This document shows, one piece after another, positions 31,575 through 40,724 of a stretch of DNA of 64,000 bases (its first letter is position 1; each line of letters starts with the position of its first letter). The position numbers were made by a program, and so were the translations under genes. The stretch covers positions 434,001-498,000 of the forward strand of contig NZ_WAJT01000001.1 of the NCBI RefSeq assembly GCF_009650605.1, read 5' to 3'. The notes below the pieces were generated by a model. That model worked only from the letters and a program-made list of their open reading frames with translations, was not told the DNA's origin and searched no databases. The DNA is from Labrenzia sp. CE80. GTDB taxonomy: Bacteria > Pseudomonadota > Alphaproteobacteria > Rhizobiales > Stappiaceae.

Positions 31575-32759
31575 ATGTCTTTACCCGCAGCGAGCCTTTC
31601 GGCACGCGTCGGCTGCCTATTTGCCAGCCATTTCCTTGGGTTTGGCTTGTTTCTGCCATTTTTTCCGCTTGTGCTGGAGGATCGTGGCCTGACAGTGGCT
31701 GAAATTGGCTACATCCTTAGTGCAGGAACAATTGTGCGTATCGCCGCCAATCCTGTCATGACAGGCCTGTCGGATCACAGTGGGCGCCGGCGCTTGTCGA
31801 TCTTTGCATACTCGATGGCCGGTGCGGCGTTCCTTGGATTTTTCATTGCCAGCAGCGGCATGGTCGCCGCCCTGATTGCGGTGATGGGGCTCATGATCTT
31901 CTGGTCGCCGATCGTTCCGCTCAGTGACGCCTATGCCCTCGATGTAGTGCGAAATCATGGGGCAGACTATGGGCGTATGCGGCTTTGGGGATCGGTCGGC
32001 TTCGTGGTGGCCAATGTCTTTGGTGGATGGCTTGCGGGCATGGGCAACTCGCAGCTCATCGTTATGGGAACTGTTCTCGGCGTGATCTCCACCGGCTTTG
32101 TTGCAATCTCGCTGCCGCGTCAGGGACGAGATGGGAACACTGGCGAAACTCAGCAACATCAGCGCCCGAAGCTATTCTGGTCGCCCTGGTTCCTGGGGAT
32201 CTTGGGTGTGATTGGATTGCTTCAGGGCAGTCACGCCGCCTTTTATGGCTTTGGGACCTTGTTCTGGCTTCAGGCAGGTATCTCGGAGTTTGCTATCGGC
32301 TTGTTGTGGTCCATTGGCGTGCTTGCCGAGATTGCGCTCTTCTTTGTTGCCGGACGGCTCGGCTTGAGTTTCGGGCCCTTGACCTTCTTGCTCGTCGGGG
32401 CAGCCGGTGGAATTGTCCGGTGGTTGTTGTTTCCGCTTGCCGACAGTTTCGTCACGATGGCGGCGCTCCAGTTGATGCATGGACTGAGTTTCGGCGCGGC
32501 GCACCTTGGCTCGGTTGCCTTTCTGTCCCGTCTGGTTCCGCCGAAATGGGGCGCTACTGGTCAGGGGTTCCTAGCCGCGTCAAATGGTATCCTGACGGCA
32601 CTCGGCCTGGCGATCTGTGGTCCGCTTTTTGAACAGAACCCGGCATACCCGTTTTGGGCGATGGCGGGCGTTTCGATGGTTGCGACGTCAGGTCTTGTTC
32701 TGCTGCACCCGTTTATGTCGAGAAAGCTGACCACAGGCGAGGCTTCGCCCGCGGTCTGA
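31575..32759 (+). CDS. MFS transporter, phenylpropionate permease (PPP) family
   Basis: Twelve-helix major-facilitator transporter of 394 residues. The opening 'FLGFGLFLPFFPLVLEDRGL', 'SDHSGRRR' in the loop 2-3 signature, 'DAYALDVVRNHGADYGRMRL' and 'MHGLSFGAAHLGSVAFLSRL' are typical of HcaT/PPP-type permeases. Substrate is likely an aromatic or other organic acid, but family members are poorly characterised. ATG at 31575 starts a short leader before helix 1. It converges with dgcA, whose stop is 13 bases away. Confidence 0.87.
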   Translation: MSLPAASLSARVGCLFASHFLGFGLFLPFFPLVLEDRGLTVAEIGYILSAGTIVRIAANPVMTGLSDHSGRRRLSIFAYSMAGAAFLGFFIASSGMVAALIAVMGLMIFWSPIVPLSDAYALDVVRNHGADYGRMRLWGSVGFVVANVFGGWLAGMGNSQLIVMGTVLGVISTGFVAISLPRQGRDGNTGETQQHQRPKLFWSPWFLGILGVIGLLQGSHAAFYGFGTLFWLQAGISEFAIGLLWSIGVLAEIALFFVAGRLGLSFGPLTFLLVGAAGGIVRWLLFPLADSFVTMAALQLMHGLSFGAAHLGSVAFLSRLVPPKWGATGQGFLAASNGILTALGLAICGPLFEQNPAYPFWAMAGVSMVATSGLVLLHPFMSRKLTTGEASPAV

Positions 32760-32771
32760 CTTCCTTTGAGT

Positions 32772-33758
32772 TTAGCCCCAAAGCTCTGCACTTGGCGGAT
32801 ACATGGTGCTGCCCTCGAAGCGCAGGCCCGGTTCTCGGTCCTTCGCCAGAAGAAGAGGGCCGTCGAGATCGACAAAGTCTGCCGTCTGGGCCACCAGCGT
32901 AGCAGGTGCCATCGCAAGCGACGTGCCGACCATGCAGCCGATCATGACCTTGAAGCCAAGTGCTCTCGCCTTCTCCTCCATCAGGAGCGCTTCGGTGACA
33001 CCGCCGGCCTTGTCCAGCTTGATGTTGACGGCATCATAGCGATCGCGGAGGCCTTCGAGATCTTTGCTGGTGTGAAGGCTTTCATCCGCGCAGATTGTGA
33101 CCGGGCGCTCAATTTCGGCCAGGATGTCATCCTTGCCGGCTGGCAGAGGCTGCTCGATCAGTGCAACACCTGCGGCCTGACAGGCTGCCATGTTGACCTC
33201 AAAACAGCTTTCATCCCAAGCTTCGTTGGCATCGACAATGAGAGTCGAGGTGGGAGCGTTTGAGCGCACAGCAGCGATCCGCTCATCGTCACCAACGCCC
33301 TTGAGCTTGACCTTCAAAAGCGGTCGATGTGCTGCCTTTGCGGCTGCCTCGGCCATCTTCTCCGGGGTCTCCACGCTTAAGGTGTAGGCGGTGGTGACTG
33401 GCTTCAACGGCGGCAGACCGGCAATCTCGGCTGCCGATTTTCGAGAGCTCTTTGCCTCGAGGTCCCAGAGGGCGCAGTCGACAGCATTGCGCGCTGCGCC
33501 TGCGGGCATGGCAGACTGGAGCGTGATGCGGTCGATGTTGGCTTCCAGCTCTGCCTTCAAGGCCAGGATTTGCTCGCTGACGCTTTCAAGGCTCTCGCCG
33601 TAACGCGCATAGGGAACGCACTCGCCATGAGCAGTTATCTCGCCGTCTCGCAGAGTGACCACAAGCACCTCGGCATGGGTGCGGCGGCCGCGGGAGATTG
33701 CAAAGCCACCTCCCGCCATTTCAAAGCGTTCTGTTCGAATGTCGAGTGTTCGGGTCAT
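32772..33758 (-). CDS. dgcA: N-acetyl-D-glutamate racemase / dipeptide epimerase DgcA
   Basis: Enolase-superfamily racemase of 328 residues. It has the KxK motif ('LLKVKLKG'), the three metal carboxylates in 'IVDANEAW', 'LIEQPLPAG' and 'ICADESLHT', and the second catalytic Lys in 'NIKLDKAGG'. Alone it would be called an L-Ala-D/L-Glu epimerase; directly downstream of dgcN (four-base ATGA overlap) it is better read as the racemase of the DgcN-DgcA D-glutamate pathway described in marine bacteria, where D-Glu is N-acetylated and then racemised. Confidence 0.88.
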   Translation of the reverse strand: MTRTLDIRTERFEMAGGGFAISRGRRTHAEVLVVTLRDGEITAHGECVPYARYGESLESVSEQILALKAELEANIDRITLQSAMPAGAARNAVDCALWDLEAKSSRKSAAEIAGLPPLKPVTTAYTLSVETPEKMAEAAAKAAHRPLLKVKLKGVGDDERIAAVRSNAPTSTLIVDANEAWDESCFEVNMAACQAAGVALIEQPLPAGKDDILAEIERPVTICADESLHTSKDLEGLRDRYDAVNIKLDKAGGVTEALLMEEKARALGFKVMIGCMVGTSLAMAPATLVAQTADFVDLDGPLLLAKDREPGLRFEGSTMYPPSAELWG

Positions 33759-34771
33759 GGGGCACCAAATTCGGATGCGACGCGGTCTACGACATTCTCC
33801 ATACCAAAGCGGACGGGGTCGGTTGCCGGCAGACCGTTGTGGTCTTCAGAAACCTTGGCGAGACAGGCTTTGGCTTCTTCTTCGCCGAGCGCTGATGTGT
33901 TGACTGCGATGCCGATGCAGCGGATGTCCGGATTGGTCAGCTGCCCGCACTGAATTGTCAGGTCGATGACCTGCTGGACGGTTGGGAGCGGTGTTGGCAC
34001 GCCGCGCATCATCGTGCGGGTGGGCTCGTGGCAGACGATGAAACCGTCTGGCTGAGAGCCGTGCAGCAAGCCAAGTGTGACGCCTGCAAAGGAGGGATGG
34101 AACAGCGAGCCCTGGCCTTCAATAATCTGCCACTGGTCTTCGCCAGTTTCTGGAGAGATCCATTCAGCGGCACCAGAAATGAAGTCGGCAATCACGGCAT
34201 CGAGTGCAACGCCACGGCCTGAGATCAGCACACCTGTCTGGCCTGTTGCGCAGAAGCTGCTCTTATAGCCGCGATCGTTCATAGCCTTGTCCATGGCCAG
34301 GGCAGTGTATTTCTTGCCCACGGAGCAGTCGGTGCCAACGGCGAGAATACGCTTGCCAGAACGCTTGGTTCCCTTTCCGGTCGCGAAGGTCTCGGTGTTC
34401 TGACGGACATCGAAAAGGTTGCATCCGTTTCGATCGGCCGCTTCCTTGATCTCCGGAATGCTGCCGAGACGCACATGCAGGCCACTTGCCACGTCGAGGC
34501 CGGCGTCGAGCGCTTCAACGATCGAGGTCACCCAATGGTCGGGCAGGCGACCGCCAGCGTTTACGGCACCAACGACCATCGTCTTGGTGCCCTTCTCCTT
34601 GGCTTCGGCGATCGAAATGTCCGGAAGTCCCGTATCGGCAGCGCAGCCCGGCAGGCGCAGCTGTCCGGTGCACCAGTCCTTGCGCCAGTCGACCACACCG
34701 GTCGCAGTCTTGGCTGCGAGTGCGTCGGGCACATCACCGAGGAACATGAGGTAGGGATGTTCGATTTTCAT
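33755..34771 (-). CDS. dgcN: DgcN, DUF1611-family N-acetyltransferase
   Basis: 338-residue DUF1611 protein; its homologue is the D-glutamate N-acetyltransferase. A Rossmann-like N-domain ('HPYLMFLGDVPDALAAKTA') is followed by a P-loop-type C-domain, with 'ILAVGTDCSVGKKYTALAMD' as phosphate loop, 'FCATGQTGVLISGRGVALD' and 'WQIIEGQGSLFHPSFAGVTL'. ATG at 34771 follows GGAG; the longer frame upstream runs into the divergent mla promoter. It is first in a two-gene operon with dgcA and would let cells use D-Glu, for example from peptidoglycan. Confidence 0.87.
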   Translation of the reverse strand: MKIEHPYLMFLGDVPDALAAKTATGVVDWRKDWCTGQLRLPGCAADTGLPDISIAEAKEKGTKTMVVGAVNAGGRLPDHWVTSIVEALDAGLDVASGLHVRLGSIPEIKEAADRNGCNLFDVRQNTETFATGKGTKRSGKRILAVGTDCSVGKKYTALAMDKAMNDRGYKSSFCATGQTGVLISGRGVALDAVIADFISGAAEWISPETGEDQWQIIEGQGSLFHPSFAGVTLGLLHGSQPDGFIVCHEPTRTMMRGVPTPLPTVQQVIDLTIQCGQLTNPDIRCIGIAVNTSALGEEEAKACLAKVSEDHNGLPATDPVRFGMENVVDRVASEFGAP

Positions 34772-34879
34772 GAATTGGGCTCCAGGTGAGATCCGGCCGG
34801 GGAGGCGGCTGGACGATGAACTCCTTCGCAAGGTATACGAGGGAGTGGAAGCGAGCGGCAAGGGGTTGGATCGTCCGGA

Positions 34880-36025
34880 ATGGCATTCTTGGAGAAAAAT
34901 ACTCCTCCTGGCGGTAAAGTCGTTACGGATGAAGGGGTTCAAAGGATTGAGCTGAGCGGCGACTGGGCAATCAACACCCTTTCGGCGGCTGAAGCGATTC
35001 TGGCGAGCCTGCAGTTTTCGAAGGAAAAGCTTACCTGCATCGACGCGGGCGGGATCGACAACATCGATACCTCCGGTGCGTGGCTCGTGCATCGGCTTCG
35101 TGGATCTCTTGAGTTTGGAGGCCGCCGTGTGGAAATTTCCGGCCTGGATGAGAAGCGCGAATCGCTTTTTCATGAGCTGGACCAACATCATCCGCCGCGC
35201 TGGACGCCGGAAAAGCAGAAATTTTCAATCTTCGGGTTTTTGGAGAATACCGGCCGGCAGATGGAAGGCATCTGGTTGGATGCGCTTGCCATGCTGCATA
35301 TCCTTGGTTCGCTCGGAATGGTCATTGCGACCGTTGTCTTCCAGCCGAAGCGGCTTCGCGGGATCTCTGTCGCGGTCCAGTTCGACAAGTCCTGTATTGG
35401 TGCGGTTCCGATCGTCGCCTTGATGAGCTTTCTGATTGGAGCGATCGTGTCCCAGCAGGGCGGCTTTTATTTGCGGCAATTTGGCGCTGATCTTTATGTG
35501 GTCGATCTTGCAGGTATACTTGTGCTGCGCGAAATCGGTGTGATCCTGACGGCGATCATGGTGGCTGGACGGTCCGGTTCAGCCTTTACCGCGGAAATTG
35601 GCTCCATGCGGATGCGCGAGGAAATCGATGCTTTGCATGTGATCGGCCTGAGCGTCACCGAGGTATTGGTTCTTCCCCGAATTCTTGCACTTATGCTGGC
35701 CTTGCCGGTTTTGACCTTTGTCTCCGATCTCGCGTCTCTGTTTGGCTCTGGCCTTGTGTCCTGGGCTTATCTGGACATTCCGCCCGCGGCGTTCCTGGCG
35801 CGACTGCACGAAGCGATCACGATGGAAACGCTCATGGTGGGTCTCGTGAAGGCGCCGTTCATGGCACTCATCGTTGGGCTGATCGCGTGTGTGGAAGGCC
35901 TCAAGGTTGCCGGTTCGTCGGATTCTCTCGGGCGCCATACGACCATGTCGGTTGTGAAGGCGATTTTTCTGGTTATCGTGGTCGATGGTCTTTTTGCCAT
36001 CTTCTTTGCCTCCATCGGGATCTGA
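34880..36025 (+). CDS. mlaE: Mla-type lipid ABC transporter permease with N-terminal STAS domain
   Basis: Inner-membrane permease of the MCE/Mla phospholipid transport system. Residues about 15-105 form a STAS (MlaB-like) domain ('CIDAGGIDNIDTSGAWLVHR'), fused to the MlaE permease ('GFLENTGRQMEGIWLDALAM', 'AVPIVALMSFLIGAIVSQQG', 'LAGILVLREIGVILTAIMVA', 'AFTAEIGSMRMREEIDALHV'). The fusion makes a separate MlaB unnecessary, a common state in alphaproteobacteria. It is the first gene of a four-gene operon and is divergent from dgcN. Confidence 0.92.
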   Translation: MAFLEKNTPPGGKVVTDEGVQRIELSGDWAINTLSAAEAILASLQFSKEKLTCIDAGGIDNIDTSGAWLVHRLRGSLEFGGRRVEISGLDEKRESLFHELDQHHPPRWTPEKQKFSIFGFLENTGRQMEGIWLDALAMLHILGSLGMVIATVVFQPKRLRGISVAVQFDKSCIGAVPIVALMSFLIGAIVSQQGGFYLRQFGADLYVVDLAGILVLREIGVILTAIMVAGRSGSAFTAEIGSMRMREEIDALHVIGLSVTEVLVLPRILALMLALPVLTFVSDLASLFGSGLVSWAYLDIPPAAFLARLHEAITMETLMVGLVKAPFMALIVGLIACVEGLKVAGSSDSLGRHTTMSVVKAIFLVIVVDGLFAIFFASIGI

Positions 36026-36033
36026 CGCGTCAA

Positions 36034-36846
36034 ATGAGTGAACAGTTTGCCGAAGATCAGATGGCCCACGGTGCGTCCTCGACCGAGCATGATGGAGATA
36101 TTCTCCTGTCTGCACGAGGTGTGACGGTCGGTTTTGGCCCGAAGATCATCCTCCAGGATTTGGACCTGGATGTCCGAAAAGGCGAAATCCTTGGTTTCGT
36201 CGGTGGTTCGGGCACAGGAAAGTCCGTTCTCATGCGCGCAATCCTGGGTCTGACGCCCAAACGCACGGGCACGATCAAGGTATTCGGCTACGACCTTGCA
36301 AAGGCCAATGAGCGCGAGCGGAAGACTGTAGAACGCCGCTGGGGCGTGCTGTTCCAGCAAGGTGCGTTGTTTTCGTCGCTGACGGTCAAACAGAACATTC
36401 AGGTCCCCATGCGGGAGCATCTGAATCTGTCGCCGCGTTTGATGGACGAGTTGGCCGGTTTGAAACTTGAGCTTGTCGGGTTGCCCCAAGATGCGGCCGA
36501 CAAATTTCCGTCGGAATTGTCGGGAGGTATGGTAAAACGTGCCAGCCTGGCGCGTGCCCTTGCACTCGATCCTGATTTGGTGTTTCTGGATGAGCCTACG
36601 TCGGGTCTTGATCCGATTGGAGCGGCGGCCTTTGACAAGTTGATTGCCAATTTGAGCGAAACGCTCGGGCTGACAGTTTACATGGTGACCCATGATCTCG
36701 ACAGTCTTCATTCCATCTGTGACAGGATCGCAGTGCTGGGTGAAAAGAGGGTTTTGATCATCGGAACCATTGATGAAATGATGAAGAATGAGCACCCTTG
36801 GGTGATGTCCTATTTCCGGGGTGAACGTGCCCTACGCCGCTTTTAA
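36034..36846 (+). CDS. mlaF: Mla-type lipid ABC transporter ATPase
   Basis: ATP-binding subunit of 270 residues. Walker A 'GGSGTGKSVLMRAILGLTPK', Q-loop 'GVLFQQGALFSSLTV', signature 'ELSGGMVKRASLARALALDP' and Walker B 'LVFLDEPTSGLDP' with switch 'VTHDLDSL' are intact; 'LSGGMVKR' is the MlaF-type variant. ATG at 36034 lies 8 bases after the mlaE stop; the longer in-frame extension runs inside mlaE and is rejected. Confidence 0.94.
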   Translation: MSEQFAEDQMAHGASSTEHDGDILLSARGVTVGFGPKIILQDLDLDVRKGEILGFVGGSGTGKSVLMRAILGLTPKRTGTIKVFGYDLAKANERERKTVERRWGVLFQQGALFSSLTVKQNIQVPMREHLNLSPRLMDELAGLKLELVGLPQDAADKFPSELSGGMVKRASLARALALDPDLVFLDEPTSGLDPIGAAAFDKLIANLSETLGLTVYMVTHDLDSLHSICDRIAVLGEKRVLIIGTIDEMMKNEHPWVMSYFRGERALRRF

Positions 36847-36856
36847 AGGCTGACGA

Positions 36857-38851
36857 ATGGAAACGCGCGCGAACTACATAATCATCGGCGCCTTTATGAT
36901 GGCGACGCTGGTGGGTGCGTTTGGCTTCGTCTATTGGCTGGCCGCAACGGCAGAATCCCGCGAAAATGTCTTTCTCAAGATTGTCTTTCCAGCTCCCGTG
37001 ACTGGTCTTCCGGTTGGCGGACAGGTGCTGTTCAACGGGATCAAGGTTGGGGACGTTAGCTCTCTGGATTTTGACCCTGATAATCCGAAGGTCGTTATCG
37101 CGACCGTTCGCGTGAAGCCGTCAACGCCACTTCGCGACGATACGGTTGCCACCTTGAACTTCACCGGTCTGACAGGTGTCGCCTACGTGGATCTTAACGG
37201 CGGCAGCCTTGATGCGCCGCTGCTGCTTCATCCCGATTCTGATAAGGTTCCGACCATCAAGGCGGAACGGTCGCTGTTCGACGACATCGTCGGCGGTGCC
37301 CGGGACGTGCTGACAAAAGCCGAATCGACCATGTCGACGATTGATGAGCTTTTGAAAGAGAACGGCCCTGCCATCGGGAAAACGGTCCAGAACATCGAAA
37401 CGTTTTCAGGTGCGCTCGCCTCCAATTCCGACGGCATTTCCGACTTCATGGCCAGCATGGCGAGCGTGAGCGACGCGGTATCAAAGCTGTCGACGCGCAT
37501 GGAAGGACTTGTTGTCGAAGGTGAGCGGATCCTTGCGGCGGTTCCCTCCGACAAGGTCACGGCGATCGTCTCCGACCTTGAGAAATTCAGCTCGAGCCTG
37601 GGCCAGGCGGGTGATGGCATCGATTCCATCATGAGCGAGGCGCAGTCAGCGATGGGCGAGGTGCAGACATTTACCGCCAGATTGAATTCAGGTCTCTCTG
37701 ATGTCCATAAACTGGTTCAGGCCATCGACCCGACGGATATCGACAAGGTCGCAAAGGGGGCTGCCGCGCTTGGCGAAATGCTAGAAAAGCGCGCGCCCCA
37801 GCTGGATGCCGTCATTGTCGCCTCGACGACGACCATGGAGAATCTGGCGCAGGTGTCCGACACCATCCGGGAGCATGATGCCGATATCAGCAGCGTGCTG
37901 ACCAGCAGCCGCGACGTTATGGGCAAGGTTGACACGCTTATGGCCCGTGGTGTGGAGATCGCGGCGGCAGTTGATCCCGCGACAGTGGCCAGCGTGGTTG
38001 CTTCGGTGGATACGCTCGCGCGAGATCTGAACACCTCATTGTCCAAGGTTGATGCGATCGTCGCACAGGTTGACCCTGAAAAGGTCGGCAGCGCGGTTGA
38101 TAATGCATCGAGTATTGTTGCCAACATCAAGGCGCAGGAAAACCAGATCAACGAGATCATTGCTGCGACGAAGTCGACCATTCAGAACTTCGAGCAGGTG
38201 TCTGCCACCGTGCGCGATGAGGACGACCGGATCATTGCCCTTGTCGATGATGTCCGGGTTGCGGCCGAGCAGTTCACGCAGACGCTCAAGGGAGCAGATG
38301 ATGTCTTGAGGGCTGTGGATCCACAGAAAGTCTCCAGCATCGTCGGATCGGTCGAAACCTTGACCGGAGGACTATCCGGTCAGAAGGAAAGCATCGACCA
38401 GATGATCGTCTCAGCGCGTACGGCTGCGCAGAACGTTGAGCAGATGACAGCTGATCTGCAGAAGCGAACGCCTGACGTGGATCAGATCATTTCGGACGCC
38501 AAGGAGATGACTGCGACGCTCAATGCCACTTCTGTGCGCGTCCAGAGCATCGTTGATCAGGTTGGTACCATGGTCGAAGGCGATGGAGAGGGCCTGATCG
38601 TGGAAGCGACCAAGGCGGCGACCTCCATTCGCAAGGTGGCCAGTGCGTTCGAAAGCAGGGCGGACTCGATTGCGGGCGGCTTGTCCAAGTTTGCAAATCA
38701 GGGATCCTCGGATTTCGCGGCAGCGATGTCGCAGATCAATCGTACACTGGTCTCCATCCAGCGCGCGGTCGAGAACTTTGATCGCAGTCCGAACCGGATC
38801 ATCTTCGGCGGCGAAGATGTGCCGACCTATACGGGTGGACGGCGGCGCTGA
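36857..38851 (+). CDS. mlaD: MCE-domain (MlaD-like) protein with long repeat-bearing C-terminus
   Basis: Periplasmic lipid-shuttle component anchored by one helix (residues 8-30). The MCE domain spans about 38-120 ('FPAPVTGLPVGGQVLFNGIK', 'LNFTGLTGVAYVDLNGG'). At 664 residues it is several times E. coli MlaD; the extra 500 residues are predicted helical and carry five related segments of the form A-V-D-P-x-x-V-x-x-V-V at about 228, 289, 371, 404 and 486. Such helical regions in other MCE proteins build needle-like tunnels across the periplasm. It is 10 bases after mlaF. No mlaC or mlaA is present here. Confidence 0.9.
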   Translation: METRANYIIIGAFMMATLVGAFGFVYWLAATAESRENVFLKIVFPAPVTGLPVGGQVLFNGIKVGDVSSLDFDPDNPKVVIATVRVKPSTPLRDDTVATLNFTGLTGVAYVDLNGGSLDAPLLLHPDSDKVPTIKAERSLFDDIVGGARDVLTKAESTMSTIDELLKENGPAIGKTVQNIETFSGALASNSDGISDFMASMASVSDAVSKLSTRMEGLVVEGERILAAVPSDKVTAIVSDLEKFSSSLGQAGDGIDSIMSEAQSAMGEVQTFTARLNSGLSDVHKLVQAIDPTDIDKVAKGAAALGEMLEKRAPQLDAVIVASTTTMENLAQVSDTIREHDADISSVLTSSRDVMGKVDTLMARGVEIAAAVDPATVASVVASVDTLARDLNTSLSKVDAIVAQVDPEKVGSAVDNASSIVANIKAQENQINEIIAATKSTIQNFEQVSATVRDEDDRIIALVDDVRVAAEQFTQTLKGADDVLRAVDPQKVSSIVGSVETLTGGLSGQKESIDQMIVSARTAAQNVEQMTADLQKRTPDVDQIISDAKEMTATLNATSVRVQSIVDQVGTMVEGDGEGLIVEATKAATSIRKVASAFESRADSIAGGLSKFANQGSSDFAAAMSQINRTLVSIQRAVENFDRSPNRIIFGGEDVPTYTGGRRR

Positions 38852-38910
38852 TTGATGAAGGTATTGAAGCTGGGGCAAGCAAGAGTGCCGAGAGTAGGGG
38901 CGGGGCGAAA

Positions 38911-39516
38911 ATGGTAGAGCGTAGTGATGCACCTGGTAGGCGCCAGGTTCTGGCTCTTCTGGGCGGCGGGGTCCTGCTTGCAGGATGTGCTGGCAATGCG
39001 CCTTCTGCTCTCTATGGTTTGAGCGCAGCTACCTTGCCCGAGGCGTCCGGCCGTGCGCGTGGTTCACAGATTCTCGTGCCTCGTCCGCGTGCGCTGAAGG
39101 CGCTGGACAGCAATTATATTGCTGTCGTCAACGATGGACCTGTCTACAGCTACTATCCGCAAGCGGCCTGGGCAGATGCGCTGCCGAATGTGATTCAGTC
39201 CAAGATTGTTGAAACCTTGCAGGGCACAGGACGTCTACGCGGTGTCGGGTTCCCTGGTGATGGCCTTCTGATTGACTATCAGCTGCAGACCGAAATTCGC
39301 TCCTTTGAGCTGAAAGTCGATGGTGCAAATCGGGGTGTCGTGGAGATCGCCGCCAAGTTGGTCAATGACCGCAATGGCCGCGCTGTGGCCACGCAGGTGT
39401 TCCGGGCAGAAACCCTGTCGGGCGGTTCAAGTGTCGATCAGGCCGTCAAGGCGCTGAATTCGGCTGCCGACGAGGTGTTTTCCGACATGGCCAAGTGGAT
39501 CTTGCAAAAGGTCTGA
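38911..39516 (+). CDS. ABC-type transport auxiliary lipoprotein (PqiC-like)
   Basis: 201-residue outer-membrane lipoprotein of the ABC_trans_aux family. A lipobox 'LLAGC' places the modified Cys near residue 26; a preceding 'GRRQVLALLGGGV' gives a twin-Arg-like signal. The mature part has 'ALDSNYIAVVNDGPVYSYYP', 'WADALPNVIQSKIVETLQGT' and 'LQTEIRSFEL'. Such lipoproteins receive or dock the MCE needle at the outer membrane. It is 59 bases downstream of the MCE gene and completes the operon. Confidence 0.88.
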   Translation: MVERSDAPGRRQVLALLGGGVLLAGCAGNAPSALYGLSAATLPEASGRARGSQILVPRPRALKALDSNYIAVVNDGPVYSYYPQAAWADALPNVIQSKIVETLQGTGRLRGVGFPGDGLLIDYQLQTEIRSFELKVDGANRGVVEIAAKLVNDRNGRAVATQVFRAETLSGGSSVDQAVKALNSAADEVFSDMAKWILQKV

Positions 39517-39561
39517 CAGGCACATTCCTGCCCTTCCTGCAGTTTGACGGTCGTTCCCGGC

Positions 39562-40500
39562 CTACTTCCTTGGCGGGTTCGGGGCGACGGCAAAGCGTGT
39601 CGCAAAGGCCCGCAGCACAGGGCTTCTGACCGAAACGTTCGATCTGCTCTCACGCCAGACCACGAAAATGCCGGATCCGATAATCACGGCTGAGCCGACG
39701 CCGACGTAAAAATCCGGACGCTCCTGAAAGAAGAAAAAGCCGAAGACAGTCGCCCACAATATCTGGCTGTACTGCATGGGCGCGATGACTGCGGCAGGTG
39801 CTGCCCGGTAGCCAGCAATGATGCAGAGCTGGGCAAGGACGGAGAGAAATCCGAGACCTGCCATCAGCATAAGATCAGTCAGTTCCATGGGCCGATAGAT
39901 GCCGGGGAGGGTCGCTCCCATAACCAGCATGGACAGCAGCATCGGATAGAGGATCAGGACGGCCGAGCGCTCGGCGCTGCCGATCTTGCGTACCACCACC
40001 GATGCGAGTGCACTGGCACAAGCGGAGGTAACGGCAGCGGCGTGGCCGAGGGTGAGATCCGTTGTGCCGGGCCGCAGGACGATCAGCACCCCGACAAGGC
40101 CGACGACAACGGCTGCCCATCTTTGCAGCCGAACAACTTCGCCGAGGATCGGAATCGAGAAGACAGTGATCAGCAACGGCGCGGCAAAGAGCAGGGAATA
40201 GACCTCAGCAAGTGGCAGCACCGTGAAGGCATAAAACCCGCAGGACAGTGCGACGATGCTCAACGCCGAGCGTGAAAGCACCAGAAAAGGGTGCGCCGGG
40301 CGGAAATTGTCTGTCTTGCGATCTGCGAGCATCATGATGGACATGGGCACAAATGCAAAAAGCATCGCGAAAAAGATGATTTGGAAGACTGAATACTCAG
40401 CGCCCAAATGCTTGGTGATGGCGTCGTGGGATGCGTAGAAGGCAAAGCCGAGAAAGGCGATGCCCAGGCCGACGGCTGGCGAAGAGGTCTGCGTGGTCAT
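39562..40500 (-). CDS. EamA/DMT-family transporter
   Basis: Ten-helix inner-membrane exporter of 312 residues; the duplicated EamA halves begin 'GLGIAFLGFAFYASHDAITK' and 'AAAVTSACASALASVVVRKI'. 'PLAEVYSLLFAAPLLITVFS' and 'YSQILWATVFGFFFFQERPD' are family-typical helix 3-4 and helix 9-10 segments. ATG at 40500 is chosen because the frame upstream is polar and has no helix; its ribosome site is weak. It converges with the Mla lipoprotein gene. Substrate unknown. Confidence 0.84.
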   Translation of the reverse strand: MTTQTSSPAVGLGIAFLGFAFYASHDAITKHLGAEYSVFQIIFFAMLFAFVPMSIMMLADRKTDNFRPAHPFLVLSRSALSIVALSCGFYAFTVLPLAEVYSLLFAAPLLITVFSIPILGEVVRLQRWAAVVVGLVGVLIVLRPGTTDLTLGHAAAVTSACASALASVVVRKIGSAERSAVLILYPMLLSMLVMGATLPGIYRPMELTDLMLMAGLGFLSVLAQLCIIAGYRAAPAAVIAPMQYSQILWATVFGFFFFQERPDFYVGVGSAVIIGSGIFVVWRESRSNVSVRSPVLRAFATRFAVAPNPPRK

Positions 40501-40724
40501 GGGCTTCGTAAGGCTTGCTGAATCGATTGAATTGATCTTCAGGATTTGCCGGATACCGGCCATGGTCAAGGGTGATCTTGAAATGAGGCCGGTTGTGAAC
40601 GGAAACCACCCGAAGCGGCTCACGAATCCGTATCTTCAATGGCCTTATTGATTGTGCATTTTGCGAAAGTCGATCGCTGCTATGTGACGCTCGTCTTTTG
40701 CACGCTGATTGCCACAGGCGGATG

